Counted from the stretch's first letter, positions 18,084 through 27,115 are shown. The stretch: DNA of 64,000 nt from Candidatus Obscuribacterales bacterium (GCA_031292355.1 JARLHI010000054.1:310001-374000); one strand, 5' to 3'. The notes: generated by a model from the sequence alone, not told the origin. Numbers and translations are program-made.

Positions 18084-18811
18084 CCAGTCTTTACGCCAAC
18101 GAATCGATAACCGATTTTTCGCTCGGTATGAATGAGTTTGTGACCTTGAGAATTGACGTCTATTTTGCTGCGCAGATTGGCCATGTGAACGAACAATGTG
18201 TGAGTATCATTGATGTAATCAGGTCCCCAGACCTGTGCCAGCAGCATTCTGTGCGTTAATACTCGATTAACGTTGCGTGACATATATTCTAGCAATTCGT
18301 ATTCTTTCGGCGTCAAGCGCACAAATTTACCATCTACTTTGACGGCTCGTTTATGAAAGTCGATAAAAATATTCTGGTAGTCAAACACCTTTCGCTCTTG
18401 CGTTCGTTCATTCCTGCGACAGCGGCGCACGATAGCTCTCATGCGAGCTAATAATTCACCCATGCCAAATGGCTTAGTTACATAATCGTCGGCACCAAGT
18501 TCAAGCGCTCTGATTTTGTATTCTTCCAGTTCGACTTCTGATAAAACGATAAGGGGAATGCTCGTCCAGTTCCGCAACTCACGGCAGAATTCGAAACCAA
18601 TAGAATCTTTCGCCCCCATACCCAGCAAAATAATTTCTGGCGAAACCGAAGCAGCAAGGTCGAGCCCCTCTTCGTAATACTCAGTCATCAATACATGATA
18701 ATCATTGCGCTCGAGAGTAAAACGCAAAGCCCGCTGTATCTGGGGATTGCGTTCAATAACCAGTACCTTTACTTGGCCAATCGCGAGTTTTTTTGCAAGT
18801 TCAATTGTCAC
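18080..18811 (-). CDS. OmpR-family response regulator lacking the phospho-acceptor Asp
   Basis: 243 residues: receiver domain (about 14-130) and OmpR/PhoB winged-helix DNA-binding domain (about 145-240; FVRLTPKEYELLEYMSRNVNRVLTHRMLL texture, then HTLFVHMANLRSKID). In the receiver the site that normally reads LLD reads LLG (Gly64), and the acidic pocket is ERN (20-22) instead of DDD. Lys113 (VTKPF) and Ser91 remain. The protein therefore probably does not work by Asp phosphorylation. It starts with GTG 18 bases after a small secreted protein gene; no sensor kinase is nearby. Confidence 0.85.
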   Translation of the reverse strand: MTIELAKKLAIGQVKVLVIERNPQIQRALRFTLERNDYHVLMTEYYEEGLDLAASVSPEIILLGMGAKDSIGFEFCRELRNWTSIPLIVLSEVELEEYKIRALELGADDYVTKPFGMGELLARMRAIVRRCRRNERTQERKVFDYQNIFIDFHKRAVKVDGKFVRLTPKEYELLEYMSRNVNRVLTHRMLLAQVWGPDYINDTHTLFVHMANLRSKIDVNSQGHKLIHTERKIGYRFVGVKTG

Positions 18812-18829
18812 TTTGCTCAGTTCCGAAAA

Positions 18830-19081
18830 TCATTTTGCAACGGTACTTTCTGAGTTTGGAACGACGCTTTCTGAGCTTGAAACGGTGTTTTCTGAAGTGG
18901 ATAAATCTTTTTGTTTTTTCTCAATTTTCTTTTTCGAGGAATTCCAATGATGTTTGTAGGAGACACCAGGTCGGCTGGTAGGCGAATAAACCATAGTGGG
19001 ACACGCCAGCAGAAGCCCCGCATTGCCTGACAGGCACACAGCGAAGACAAAGCTATAACAATTTTTTTTTATCGCGACCAT
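18830..19081 (-). CDS. Small secreted protein upstream of the atypical regulator
   Basis: 83 residues with a signal peptide (NCYSFVFAVCLSGNAGLLLAC) whose LLLAC end resembles a lipobox, so it may be a lipoprotein. The mature chain is basic in the middle and ends in a Ser/Glu-rich segment built from an imperfect seven-residue repeat (TSENTVS, SSESVVP, NSESTVA) that is also visible in the DNA as 21-base repeats. GGAG lies 6 bases before the ATG. It shares a transcript with the response regulator. Function unknown. Confidence 0.6.
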   Translation of the reverse strand: MVAIKKNCYSFVFAVCLSGNAGLLLACPTMVYSPTSRPGVSYKHHWNSSKKKIEKKQKDLSTSENTVSSSESVVPNSESTVAK

Positions 19082-19296
19082 GGCTCGCTCCTTCCGGATG
19101 TACCCGGAATTGCATTTGAAGCAAATATCAATAAATGAGAATGTTATCTCTACAATATAACAATATTAGATTCACGAACTTATCAAATTCGCTACCGAAA
19201 AAATCAAGTTTTTGACAAGACGACTTGTCAATCGCGATGTGCGCTGCGTCTCGATTTCCGCTAGACGCAATCGAGCCAAAATCGAACCAGCACAAC

Positions 19297-19527
19297 CTAC
19301 TTTTCGTGAGGCGTATGAGAAAGCTTATCCACTGTCACACCAGTCGATATTCTTGAAAAGGTAATAACTGGTAGATCTTCTTCTTCGCCTATCGACGTGG
19401 GATGCTCCTGATAAACACCCCAAATATCATTCGAAACTTTGAATTTATCTGAGTTTCTATGCAAGATCCACAATAGCGCAGCGGTGAAAAAAACGATCTC
19501 AAAGACAAGCACTACATAAGCGAACAT
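19297..19527 (-). CDS. Small single-pass membrane protein
   Basis: 76 residues: one membrane helix at the N terminus (VVLVFEIVFFTAALLWIL), then about 50 polar residues (NDIWGVYQEHPTSIGEEEDLPV). An AAGGGGA ribosome site lies 8 bases before the ATG, which is the main reason to accept the gene. Nothing indicates a function. Confidence 0.55.
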   Translation of the reverse strand: MFAYVVLVFEIVFFTAALLWILHRNSDKFKVSNDIWGVYQEHPTSIGEEEDLPVITFSRISTGVTVDKLSHTPHEK

Positions 19528-19777
19528 AACAGACTCCCCTTCTCATCACCACACGGATCCGAGTAATGATCTAATTCTACAAGAATCGCGCATTTGTCTC
19601 AATTTCAACGAGGCCCAAAAGCCTTGCCCCACAAGCATTACGAGCTTGACCAATAATTGATTCTGCTTTGACGGTATATTAGTGAGCCCGAACGCTCTCG
19701 GTGTTCCAACTAAAATCCCGCGCACGCGCGTATCATTACTACCGTATAAAACCTTTATCCAAACTACCTGGTAATCG

Positions 19778-21172
19778 ATGTTACAACTACTGCAGCGCAT
19801 TTCTGGCTTTCTGTTTGCAATTTTTTTCCTGACAGGATGTGACGACCTAGTCAAAGTTAACTGGTCGCCCAACGGCAGACATTGCGCAGTGTTATCCGAA
19901 GACTCTTTGCAAATTGGCGACGATACAGGTGTTCTTCATGCCGAACCCACTCTTGGCAGCGCAATATTCGAGTGGTTGCCTGATTCTAAATCCGGTGTGG
20001 TCGTGACGGCAAGGACAGCATCTTGGCCCGAACTAACAAAACTCATTTCTGCAAATGATCTCAAGAAAATCTCAACGGATGCAAACTACATCTTTTTGCA
20101 TCGCAATGACGTTAAGCAACTAGACAAATACACACCCAGCGCTGATTACGACTGGAATGTATACAATCTCTATCTAAAAAATCGGTATGGAAAACCATAT
20201 CTGTCCTCGGCTATCTACAAAGCGTATAAAGATACTCCGATGAATACTCCGCCTTGCCTCTACACTGCACAAATCTACGACTTTAGTGTCAGCCCGGCCG
20301 TTGCTCTAACAGTTCTTTTACCAACGGCAAAGCAAATCACAGCCATCAACATCTCACCCAGTGGAAAGTTGGTGGCCATATCCGAGAAAGAGAATATCGG
20401 CTGCAAACTGTCTGTCGTCTCGGTCAATGGCTTGGAGCGAAGAGTCGTTTCCAGGGGAGTATCGCCAAGTATTTGCTGGTCAACCGATAGTAGAGCAGTG
20501 TTCTTTGTCAGCGAAGACAACGCCTCATCAAATGAACCTTTAAAGAAGGGGACTTTGAAAAAGATGATGGTCGCTGGACAAAATGGACCGTTGTTGCCAA
20601 AGCCTGACAAAGCTGAATCTTTAGCCTGTATAGAGTATGACCAAGACAACGTCCTTTATTGCCTGCCAGACGGAAGCATTCTCTTCAAAAGTCAGGAGTC
20701 TAAATTTCCGCGTTTGCAAAATGACGGCAGCCTCAATCGCAGTATTTTTGCTTTACGAGCAGACGACAAGGCAATTGAAAAACTTAAACTGTCGACAGAT
20801 ATACCTGAGTGCGACGTACGAGCCTACGCTGTAAACCACGGCGGTACTAAGCTGGTAGCGTCCGGCTACAAAGGCCAAGTCTGGCTAATGGACCTGCAAA
20901 CTCACACAAGCACCACAGTGCAAAGTGATGTTGGCGACACCAAGCTAGCACCAACCTGGCGAACCGACGATCAGTTTACTTATGCAATACGCAATAAGGT
21001 CCGATCTACAAATGGTCACGACATTGAAGTAGTTTTGAGAAGCGCAAACGACTCCAGCGAACAAATCATTAGCAAAGACTGGTCGACAAAAGACGTGAGC
21101 TTTTTGCACGATGATGACAAAGACGCGCATAAGCCCAAAACCACTAAAAAGCCTTCGTCGGTCACGCAGTAG
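19778..21172 (+). CDS. Lipoprotein with beta-propeller-like (TolB-type) repeats
   Basis: 464 residues. The N terminus is a lipoprotein signal with lipobox LTGC (Cys21). The rest contains repeated WD/TolB-like blades: VNWSPNGRHCAVLSED, INISPSGKLVAISEKE, ICWSTDSRAVFFVSED, VNHGGTKLVASGYKGQVWLMD, APTWRTDDQFTY. The S-P/T-x-G/D-x-x-x-A/V pattern is typical of propeller blades. It is likely anchored to a membrane facing the periplasm and binds another protein or glycan. No catalytic residues were recognised. The tail is Lys/Pro-rich. Confidence 0.72.
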   Translation: MLQLLQRISGFLFAIFFLTGCDDLVKVNWSPNGRHCAVLSEDSLQIGDDTGVLHAEPTLGSAIFEWLPDSKSGVVVTARTASWPELTKLISANDLKKISTDANYIFLHRNDVKQLDKYTPSADYDWNVYNLYLKNRYGKPYLSSAIYKAYKDTPMNTPPCLYTAQIYDFSVSPAVALTVLLPTAKQITAINISPSGKLVAISEKENIGCKLSVVSVNGLERRVVSRGVSPSICWSTDSRAVFFVSEDNASSNEPLKKGTLKKMMVAGQNGPLLPKPDKAESLACIEYDQDNVLYCLPDGSILFKSQESKFPRLQNDGSLNRSIFALRADDKAIEKLKLSTDIPECDVRAYAVNHGGTKLVASGYKGQVWLMDLQTHTSTTVQSDVGDTKLAPTWRTDDQFTYAIRNKVRSTNGHDIEVVLRSANDSSEQIISKDWSTKDVSFLHDDDKDAHKPKTTKKPSSVTQ

Positions 21173-21280
21173 GGTCCTCTCACCTGGCTCGTATAATCAC
21201 GGTAGACCTGTCGGGTCATCGACCTATAATCGACACAGCACCCAGATAATGATCGATATAGAAAGAGGCTCGATGAACTG

Positions 21281-22000
21281 ATGGATTTTTGGTGGTCTAA
21301 AACAGGTGAGAGCAAGGTTGGCATAACCGACGCTGAAAATTTCCGCTCTGAAATCTGCAAGCTCGCTCCCTCCGAACAAGTGAAGCTGCTTCAAAACATT
21401 AACGGCGCTGATAAAAACGCCAGCGTGAAACTAGATCCTCAAGGCAATATTCAATTTCCTGGTCAATTTACAATTGGTTCTGTCGGCGGCACCGCAAGCG
21501 ACAATCATTACAATCTAGGATCTGCAGATGCCAGCAAGAAAATCAGCATTCTTGATTCGCACAACAACCGCACGAACGTTTACTGTGGCGATCCTATTGT
21601 GCCCGCCCCGAATGAAAGCGCCAACCATCAAAGCGATTCAACCTTCTCCGACGAACAGATGGATGCTGCTTTGAAAAAAGCTGGAATTGATCCAAAAACA
21701 TTTCAACCAATCAGTCGCGCAACTGAAAGTACTCAAACAACATCGGCACCATCAATGGAAACGAAAATTGATCTCGAATTGCCCAATCATTCTCATGTCA
21801 TCATCAATCAGCAAAACGGCAAGCCTCCGCGAGTTTCCTCTCCTGAAGGTGTTGCTGTCACAAACGCTAACGATGGCGGTCTCGACATCAAATTTGGTGG
21901 CGGCACAATTCATGAAAAGAATGGCAGCGTGACGTCGAATGGAACTATCGATGGTATTAAGATCATTGTATCGAACGTTCCAGACAGCGATAAGCCCTGA
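21281..22000 (+). CDS. Hypothetical polar protein
   Basis: 239 residues with no signal peptide or membrane helix. The composition is rich in Asn, Ser, Gly and Asp. The C-terminal third has short alternating strands (IDLELPNHSHVIINQQNG, GGLDIKFGGGTIHEKNGSV), suggesting a small beta-helix or beta-solenoid-like fold. It sits 108 bases after the lipoprotein gene and 12 bases before the MORN-repeat gene and may share an operon with them. No family was recognised. Confidence 0.55.
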   Translation: MDFWWSKTGESKVGITDAENFRSEICKLAPSEQVKLLQNINGADKNASVKLDPQGNIQFPGQFTIGSVGGTASDNHYNLGSADASKKISILDSHNNRTNVYCGDPIVPAPNESANHQSDSTFSDEQMDAALKKAGIDPKTFQPISRATESTQTTSAPSMETKIDLELPNHSHVIINQQNGKPPRVSSPEGVAVTNANDGGLDIKFGGGTIHEKNGSVTSNGTIDGIKIIVSNVPDSDKP

Positions 22001-22012
22001 TCGTAGGTAGTC

Positions 22013-22306
22013 ATGGCGGACTTGAATATCGCAGAAATTCCATACGAGACAGGCGAGATTCATTTTCGCTATAGCCGACGGCTGTCGGAAGACGAGTCCC
22101 GCTGGATCCGTCATGGTCTTTTCGTTGAGTACCACTTGAATGGCAAAGTAGCTTCAGAAGGTACTTATGTCGACGGAGCCGAACACGGAAATTGGCGTGA
22201 ATATTATGAAACCGGTAACTTGGCCGCTGAGGGCCGTTACGAGAACGGACAGGAAACGGGCAACTGGAAATATTGGAATGAAGATGGCACGCCTTGCGAC
22301 GATTGA
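22013..22306 (+). CDS. MORN-variant repeat protein
   Basis: 97 residues. Three copies of the MORN-2 type repeat are visible: GLFVEYHLNGKVASEGTYVDG, GNWREYYETGNLAAEGRYENG and GNWKYWNEDGTPC (the motif is G-x-W/F-x-x-Y/W-x-x-x-G-x-x-x-x-x-G-x-Y). Similar proteins are annotated as YwqK-like, though an antitoxin role is not shown by anything here. Starts 12 bases after the preceding gene. It is likely a cytoplasmic binding module. Confidence 0.75.
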   Translation: MADLNIAEIPYETGEIHFRYSRRLSEDESRWIRHGLFVEYHLNGKVASEGTYVDGAEHGNWREYYETGNLAAEGRYENGQETGNWKYWNEDGTPCDD

Positions 22307-22315
22307 TCAATTCAA

Positions 22316-22621
22316 CTACTTCGATGAATCTTTGGCGTGCGGATGTTTACCTAATTGATGCCAACTTTCTTCCTGCATTTCAATCTCGAAATGTTTGGCC
22401 GCTTTCTTGATGTTAGAGAACGCAAGGGCGCGATCTTCATCCGAAACACCTTTGACTTGATCGAATCGCGCAATTGCATTACGCACATGGCTGGCATCAG
22501 TGAGCGGTTCTTTGCGATGCTTGGGAAAAGCAAAGACGCTGTCAGGCAACGCCTCATGGTCTGCCGCGTCTAGCTTACCGTGTGGAGCTGAATGAAACTT
22601 CCACGTCGCCTTATCTGTCAT
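22316..22621 (-). CDS. DUF6582-like small protein
   Basis: 101 residues. The core LPDSVFAFPKHRKEPLTDAS followed by HVRNAIARFDQVKGVSDEDR and a helix with KKAAKHF closely matches a widespread small domain of unknown function (DUF6582 to my memory), also seen in phage and bacterial stress-related contexts. It is soluble, without a signal peptide. Convergent with the MORN gene with a 9-base gap. Function unknown. Confidence 0.75.
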   Translation of the reverse strand: MTDKATWKFHSAPHGKLDAADHEALPDSVFAFPKHRKEPLTDASHVRNAIARFDQVKGVSDEDRALAFSNIKKAAKHFEIEMQEESWHQLGKHPHAKDSSK

Positions 22622-22717
22622 CTCAATTTCTCCTTATAAATCATCCTCGCAAAACATTGACGCAACTTTGCGCATACAGTTGCAACTGATGTGGATGTTT
22701 TTAAGATTGAAAGAGCT

Positions 22718-23560
22718 TCAGCGCCTTTTGCCAGTAAAGATGAGAACGCAAGCATCCATCATGACGACGCCATCTATTTCATGCTTAGAGAAACGAGCCG
22801 TCAAGTCTTTTTGAGCATCATTGAAAGCTGTGCCACCCGCTTCAGTCAGCCATTCGGCAAATGATGAAAATGAGGTAATAGCAAAACTCGCGGCTTCAGA
22901 GGCACTTCGCGCACCACCCATTGTTAGTTTTCCATGCCAATCGACAATTTCGACCTCAGTAAAACCGGATTGCTCAAGCAAGCCTAGCAAAGTCGTTCTA
23001 TCGCCATAGCGAAACGCGCCAGGACCTTCCGGAGCCGCCAAAGGTATGTCCACGACAGTTGACACTGCCTGGTTGATATTCGTCATCCAAGGATTTTCTG
23101 TCGCCCGCCCCCACACAGCAAAAGCAAATCGACCGCCAGGCACAAGCCACTTTGACAAATTCGCAAAAGCTGCTGGAGGATTATCAAAAAACATGGTGCC
23201 AAAGCGCGAAACAAGCCGTTGAAAAGGTTGCTCTGGAGCGACAGCTGTACCAATATCAACGACATCAAATGCGATATCGCAATGAGCATGGGTGGCGCGA
23301 TGGCGAGAGGCTTCGACCAGCGCTTGTGAAATATCAAAACCAGCCACTACGCTTCCTTCAGGCGCGTTGCGGTAAATCTCCAAGGTGGTGCCACCACCTC
23401 CGCACGCAACATCCGCAATGTGGTAAGGCGCATCAAGACGCAATGCTTGAATAAGTGGTGCGTCAATCGGATGGAGCATCTTTTCCATACCGGCTATGTT
23501 ATCGCGCCACTTTTCGCCCCGCGAAGTTGCCCAGTCTGATATAGCAGGATGATTGCTCAT
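22718..23560 (-). CDS. Class I SAM-dependent methyltransferase
   Basis: 280 residues from the preferred ATG at 23560; the frame is open to 23611. The SAM-binding motif I reads VACGGGGTTLEIY, followed by the acidic end of strand 2 (VAGFDIS) and later FGTMFFDNPPAAFANL and GGRFAFAVWG, as in UbiE/COQ5-like small-molecule methyltransferases. The substrate cannot be read. It is divergent from the ECF sigma factor and may be one of its targets. Confidence 0.85.
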   Translation of the reverse strand: MSNHPAISDWATSRGEKWRDNIAGMEKMLHPIDAPLIQALRLDAPYHIADVACGGGGTTLEIYRNAPEGSVVAGFDISQALVEASRHRATHAHCDIAFDVVDIGTAVAPEQPFQRLVSRFGTMFFDNPPAAFANLSKWLVPGGRFAFAVWGRATENPWMTNINQAVSTVVDIPLAAPEGPGAFRYGDRTTLLGLLEQSGFTEVEIVDWHGKLTMGGARSASEAASFAITSFSSFAEWLTEAGGTAFNDAQKDLTARFSKHEIDGVVMMDACVLIFTGKRR

Positions 23561-23692
23561 GAAAACAAATACCTCAAAAATCATTTGATTATCGCATAGT
23601 GAACTGAACAAGATAGCGTTAGAATCCCGCAGTTGTGCGCATATGATTTAATTGATAGACTTTGGAGTTTCGCGTCAGTGATGGTTCGATAA

Positions 23693-24958
23693 ATGCCGAT
23701 TCAAAGCAACAACAATACTGATTTGAAAATTCGTACGGCGGTCAACGACATTTATAAAAAAGATTCTCGCCGGATCTTTGCGACATTAGTGCGATTAATC
23801 TCAGATTTCGATCTAGCCGAAGAAGTTTTGCAAGAAGCTTTCACTGTTGCCGTTGAACAATGGCAAGTCAATGGAATTCCCTCCAATCCTTGCGCTTGGC
23901 TCGTATCCACGGCGAGATTTAAAGCGCTCGATACAATGCGCAGGCAAAGCCGCTTCGATAAAACTATTGCCCAACACGGTGAACTGTTAGCACCGGGAAG
24001 TATTGAAATTGAAGACCTAGACGAGAAAACTTTCAACGATGACCACTTGAGGTTAATCTTCACCTGCTGCCATCCCGCACTATCACCTTTTGCGCAAATT
24101 GCTCTCACTCTGCGCGAAATATGCGGATTGACGACTGAAGAAATCGCCAGCGCTTTCCTGAGCTCGCCAGTTACAGTAGCTCAAAGAATAGTGCGCGCCA
24201 AAGCCAAAATTCGCGATGCAAAAATTCCCTACGAAGTACCATCACGCGAGGAGTTGTCTGAGCGCTTGGAGTCTGTGCTTGCAGTAATATATTTGATGTT
24301 CAATGAAGGGTATTCGGCATCGTCGGGGTCACAAGCACTTCGAGCAGATCTATCTCGACTGGCAATACATCTTGGTCAAGTTTTGCTTGAATTATTGCCG
24401 GACGCTGAAATCATGGGCTTGCTTGCTTTGATGCTTCTCCACGAATCACGGCGTGAAGCGCGACTGGATGCGCATGGTGATTTGATCCTGTTGGAAGAGC
24501 AAGATCGAACTATATGGAATCAAGATTTGATTGCGGCAGGCACGCAGCTCGTTGAACGGGCAGTAGCTACATCGGAGTTTGGAACATACACTATTCAAGC
24601 AGCGATTTCTGCTGAACATGCGAGGTCTTCCACTGCTGCTGATACAAATTGGTCGCAAATAGTTTCGTTCTACGATCTCTTGCAACGCGCGGAGCCATCA
24701 CCAGTAGTTGAGTTGAATCGAGCCGTTGCGGTCGCCATGAGCGATGGCCCGCAAGCGGGGCTGATACTAATCGATTCTATTTTAGAGCGCGGCGATTTAG
24801 TTGATTATCATCTCGCGCACGCAGCAAGAGCCGACCTCAACCGTAGAATGGGTAACATAACGGCCGCTAGATCTGCCTACACACAGGCGATTTCGCTAGT
24901 AAAACAAGAACCAGAGCGACGATTTTTAGAAAAACGGCTGCACGAATTAGCTGAGTAA
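23693..24958 (+). CDS. ECF42-type RNA polymerase sigma factor with C-terminal TPR-like extension
   Basis: 421 residues, twice the size of ordinary ECF factors. Region 2 (FDLAEEVLQEAFTVAVEQW, NPCAWLVSTARFKALDTMRR) and region 4 (LREICGLTTEEIASAFLSSPVTVAQRIVRAK texture) occupy the first 190 residues. The rest is a helical extension with FNEGYSAS, LLALMLLHESRREARLD and VVELNRAVAVAMSDGP, the signature of the group-42 (RpoE-like, YCII-linked) factors. These have no anti-sigma; the extension is thought to control activity. Two DGPF proteins downstream complete the typical neighbourhood. Confidence 0.92.
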   Translation: MPIQSNNNTDLKIRTAVNDIYKKDSRRIFATLVRLISDFDLAEEVLQEAFTVAVEQWQVNGIPSNPCAWLVSTARFKALDTMRRQSRFDKTIAQHGELLAPGSIEIEDLDEKTFNDDHLRLIFTCCHPALSPFAQIALTLREICGLTTEEIASAFLSSPVTVAQRIVRAKAKIRDAKIPYEVPSREELSERLESVLAVIYLMFNEGYSASSGSQALRADLSRLAIHLGQVLLELLPDAEIMGLLALMLLHESRREARLDAHGDLILLEEQDRTIWNQDLIAAGTQLVERAVATSEFGTYTIQAAISAEHARSSTAADTNWSQIVSFYDLLQRAEPSPVVELNRAVAVAMSDGPQAGLILIDSILERGDLVDYHLAHAARADLNRRMGNITAARSAYTQAISLVKQEPERRFLEKRLHELAE

Positions 24959-25049
24959 CTTCTCATTTTCAAAAATGTCGATCGAACTCAGGCTCGTTCG
25001 ACTAATCAATGAGAGAGTAAAATAACGCAATTTCGCAAAGGAGGAATTC

Positions 25050-25433
25050 GTGAGATTCATATGTTTAGGTTACATAGACCAATCAAAACTGGAATCAATA
25101 ACACCGGAAACATTCGAGAAATGCATGGCCTATGACGATGAGTTACGCCAGGGCGCACATTTCATTGGCGGACAAGCATTACAGGATTCCAAAAACGCCG
25201 TCACCATTCGCAGTCGCAATGGCAAAACTGAAGTTACAGACGGTCCTTTCGTGGAAACCAAAGAGCAAATTGGTGGCATTTTATTTTTAGAAGCAAAAGA
25301 TTTGACTCAAGCTATTGCGCTCATATCAAAGCATCCAGGCGTTCAAATGGGTCCTTTCGAGATTCGTCCTATCGACGAGGACGTTATGAAAATGCTAGAA
25401 GCCCGCAGTAAAGCGTTCGCCTCCAAAAAATAA
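25050..25433 (+). CDS. DGPF/YCII-domain protein 1
   Basis: 127 residues, starting with GTG behind a near-perfect AAAGGAGG site. The eponymous motif appears as [15 protein letters not shown]. These small alpha/beta-barrel-like proteins are the constant partners of ECF42 sigma factors and are probably targets or modulators; no enzyme activity has been settled. It is separated from the second copy by 14 bases. Confidence 0.88.
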   Translation: MRFICLGYIDQSKLESITPETFEKCMAYDDELRQGAHFIGGQALQDSKNAVTIRSRNGKTEVTDGPFVETKEQIGGILFLEAKDLTQAIALISKHPGVQMGPFEIRPIDEDVMKMLEARSKAFASKK

Positions 25434-25447
25434 AAAAGGGTATCGCC

Positions 25448-25834
25448 ATGAAGTACATGCTGCTAATTTACGGCAAAGAACAAGATATCACGGAGACTGA
25501 ACACGCACAATGCAGAGAGGATTCCGCTCAGCTTTGCCATGAATTGCAAAAGCAAGGGAAATTCATCGCCGCTTCGCCACTGCATTCGGTGACAACAGCG
25601 ACCAGCCTACGCATTCGCAACGGCAAGCGAATAATCACGGACGGACCGTTTGCCGAAACAACAGAACAGCTTGGAGGTTATTACATTATCGATGTAAATG
25701 ATCTCGACGAAGCCCTTTCTGTTGCCAGTCGATTGCCACCAGTCACTAAGGGCACAGTTGAAATTCGCCCCATTTTTGAAATGGACAATCTACCCGCATC
25801 AAATAAACTAATCTCACAAGGAGAGAAAAGATGA
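25448..25834 (+). CDS. DGPF/YCII-domain protein 2
   Basis: 128 residues, starting MKYMLLIYGKEQD, with ITDGPFAETTEQLGGYYIID as the family motif and the usual EALSVASRLP and VEIRPIF ends. It resembles the preceding gene only at the motif level, so the pair is old rather than a recent copy. Its stop overlaps the start of the VOC protein (ATGA). Confidence 0.9.
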   Translation: MKYMLLIYGKEQDITETEHAQCREDSAQLCHELQKQGKFIAASPLHSVTTATSLRIRNGKRIITDGPFAETTEQLGGYYIIDVNDLDEALSVASRLPPVTKGTVEIRPIFEMDNLPASNKLISQGEKR

Positions 25835-26325
25835 CCAAATCAACACAACCGATTCCACTAGGCTTCGGCACCCTTACGCCGCACATTGTCTCGAAAGACG
25901 CGGCCAAAGCAATTGAGTTTTACAAAAAAGCCTTTGGCGCCGAAGAAATATCACGGATGCCTGGTCCCGATGGAAAGTTGATGCATGCCAGTCTGAAAAT
26001 TGGCAATTCAATGCTGATGCTTTGCGATGAGTTTCCTGGATTTTGTGACACCATGGCCAGTGCTCAGACGCTCGGCAAAGCTCATGCCGTCATGCACCTG
26101 TACGTCGAAGATACCGATAAGGCTTATCAACGGGCCATAGAAGCCGGTGCAACAGCAGAAATGCCACCGCAGGACATGTTTTGGGGCGATCGCTACGGCA
26201 AGATCGTAGATCCATTCGGTCAACCCTGGAGCATCGCCACTCACAAAGAAGACCTTACACCAGACGAAATGAAAAAGCGCATGCAAACTGGTTGTGAGCC
26301 AGCCAAAGCGGCGGCGAAAGCTTAA
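25831..26325 (+). CDS. VOC-family (glyoxalase/PhnB-like) protein
   Basis: 164 residues. LTPHIVSKDAAKAIEFYKKAFGAEEISRM is the general N-terminal pattern (PHIVSKDAAKAIEFYKKAFG here), with the second half showing MHLYVEDTDKAYQRAIEAGA and the closing DRYGKIVDPFGQPWSIATH. This matches PhnB-like/DUF1428-type vicinal-oxygen-chelate proteins. The substrate is unknown. The start overlaps the stop of DGPF protein 2, making it the fourth gene of the ECF42 operon; a hairpin terminator follows. Confidence 0.9.
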   Translation: MTKSTQPIPLGFGTLTPHIVSKDAAKAIEFYKKAFGAEEISRMPGPDGKLMHASLKIGNSMLMLCDEFPGFCDTMASAQTLGKAHAVMHLYVEDTDKAYQRAIEAGATAEMPPQDMFWGDRYGKIVDPFGQPWSIATHKEDLTPDEMKKRMQTGCEPAKAAAKA

Positions 26326-26342
26326 CGCCGAAATAAGTCTTC

Positions 26343-26384
26343 GCAAAGAGCTGGCTCAGCAACATTGCTGGGTCTGCTCTTTGC
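26343..26384 (+). terminator. Likely terminator of the ECF42 operon
   Basis: Perfect 9-base stem GCAAAGAGC/GCTCTTTGC (26343-26351 with 26376-26384) enclosing a second stem CAGCA/TGCTG. It starts 18 bases after the VOC stop. The T run is short, so it is somewhat atypical. Confidence 0.5.
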
Positions 26385-26623
26385 TTTGCACAGTCTCAGG
26401 TCAAGATCATGTAGTCGCTTAAAAAGTCATTCTTTCGACGGTGAGACTGATTGCAATTCTATCTGTTCCACTTGAGCATGCAGCAATAATGGTGTTGTCA
26501 ACGAATATTAGCTGCGTCGGGCGAGTTGATGAGCTACGGAGGAACACTTTTCTCTGCCAACCAGTCGAGGCGAACACCAAACGTTACTGGGCACTCCTAT
26601 ACAAAACTACAATCGGAGAATAT

Positions 26624-26998
26624 ATGAAAAATTTCGCCATGCTCGCAGCCACACTCTCGCTCGTAGCTCTGAATACTGCAGCCCTCGCTGCCGCACCAAA
26701 GGCCGACAACTCGGCACAAAACAAGGGTGCGACAGAAAAAAATGCTGTAACAGCAGAAAAACAAAAAAGCCCGAAAGATCAGGTCACAGTTTTGGCTGAA
26801 ATCCGCAAAAACATAGTCGATGACTCAACACTGTCGATGAATGCCAAGAACGTCAAAATTCTTTATGCCAAAGGCATCGTCACGCTTCGTGGACCGGTTG
26901 AAAGCGACGCAGAAAAAACAGCCATAGAAGCTGACGTCAAAAAATGCGACGCTGTTGGCTCAATTAAAAATCTTTTGACAGTCGCACTAAAGAAGTAA
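26624..26998 (+). CDS. Secreted BON-domain protein
   Basis: 124 residues from ATG 26624 (GGAG five bases upstream). A signal peptide (to about residue 24, ending AALAA) leads to a short Lys/Ala-rich linker and one BON domain: VLAEIRKNIVDDSTLSMNA, VKILYAKGIVTLRGPVESDAEK, VGSIKNLLTV. BON domains bind phospholipid and occur in envelope stress proteins such as OsmY. Probably a periplasmic stress protein. It stands alone. Confidence 0.87.
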   Translation: MKNFAMLAATLSLVALNTAALAAAPKADNSAQNKGATEKNAVTAEKQKSPKDQVTVLAEIRKNIVDDSTLSMNAKNVKILYAKGIVTLRGPVESDAEKTAIEADVKKCDAVGSIKNLLTVALKK

Positions 26999-27028
26999 TT
27001 CGACTGAAAATTTAATAGCTAAAATTCG

Positions 27029-27063
27029 ATGCACTGGCATGTACTCTCTACATACTGGTGCAT
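27029..27063. repeat. 15-base near-perfect inverted repeat between convergent genes
   Basis: 27029-27043 pairs with 27049-27063 (twelve Watson-Crick pairs, two G-T, one mismatch) around a CTCTC loop. No T run follows in the plus direction; in the minus direction an AATTTT lies shortly after. Probably a terminator shared by the BON and glucanase genes. Confidence 0.5.
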
Positions 27064-27115
27064 TGAGCATTTTACACGAACTATTAGACCCTACATAGCC
27101 AGCAATAGTTGACTT

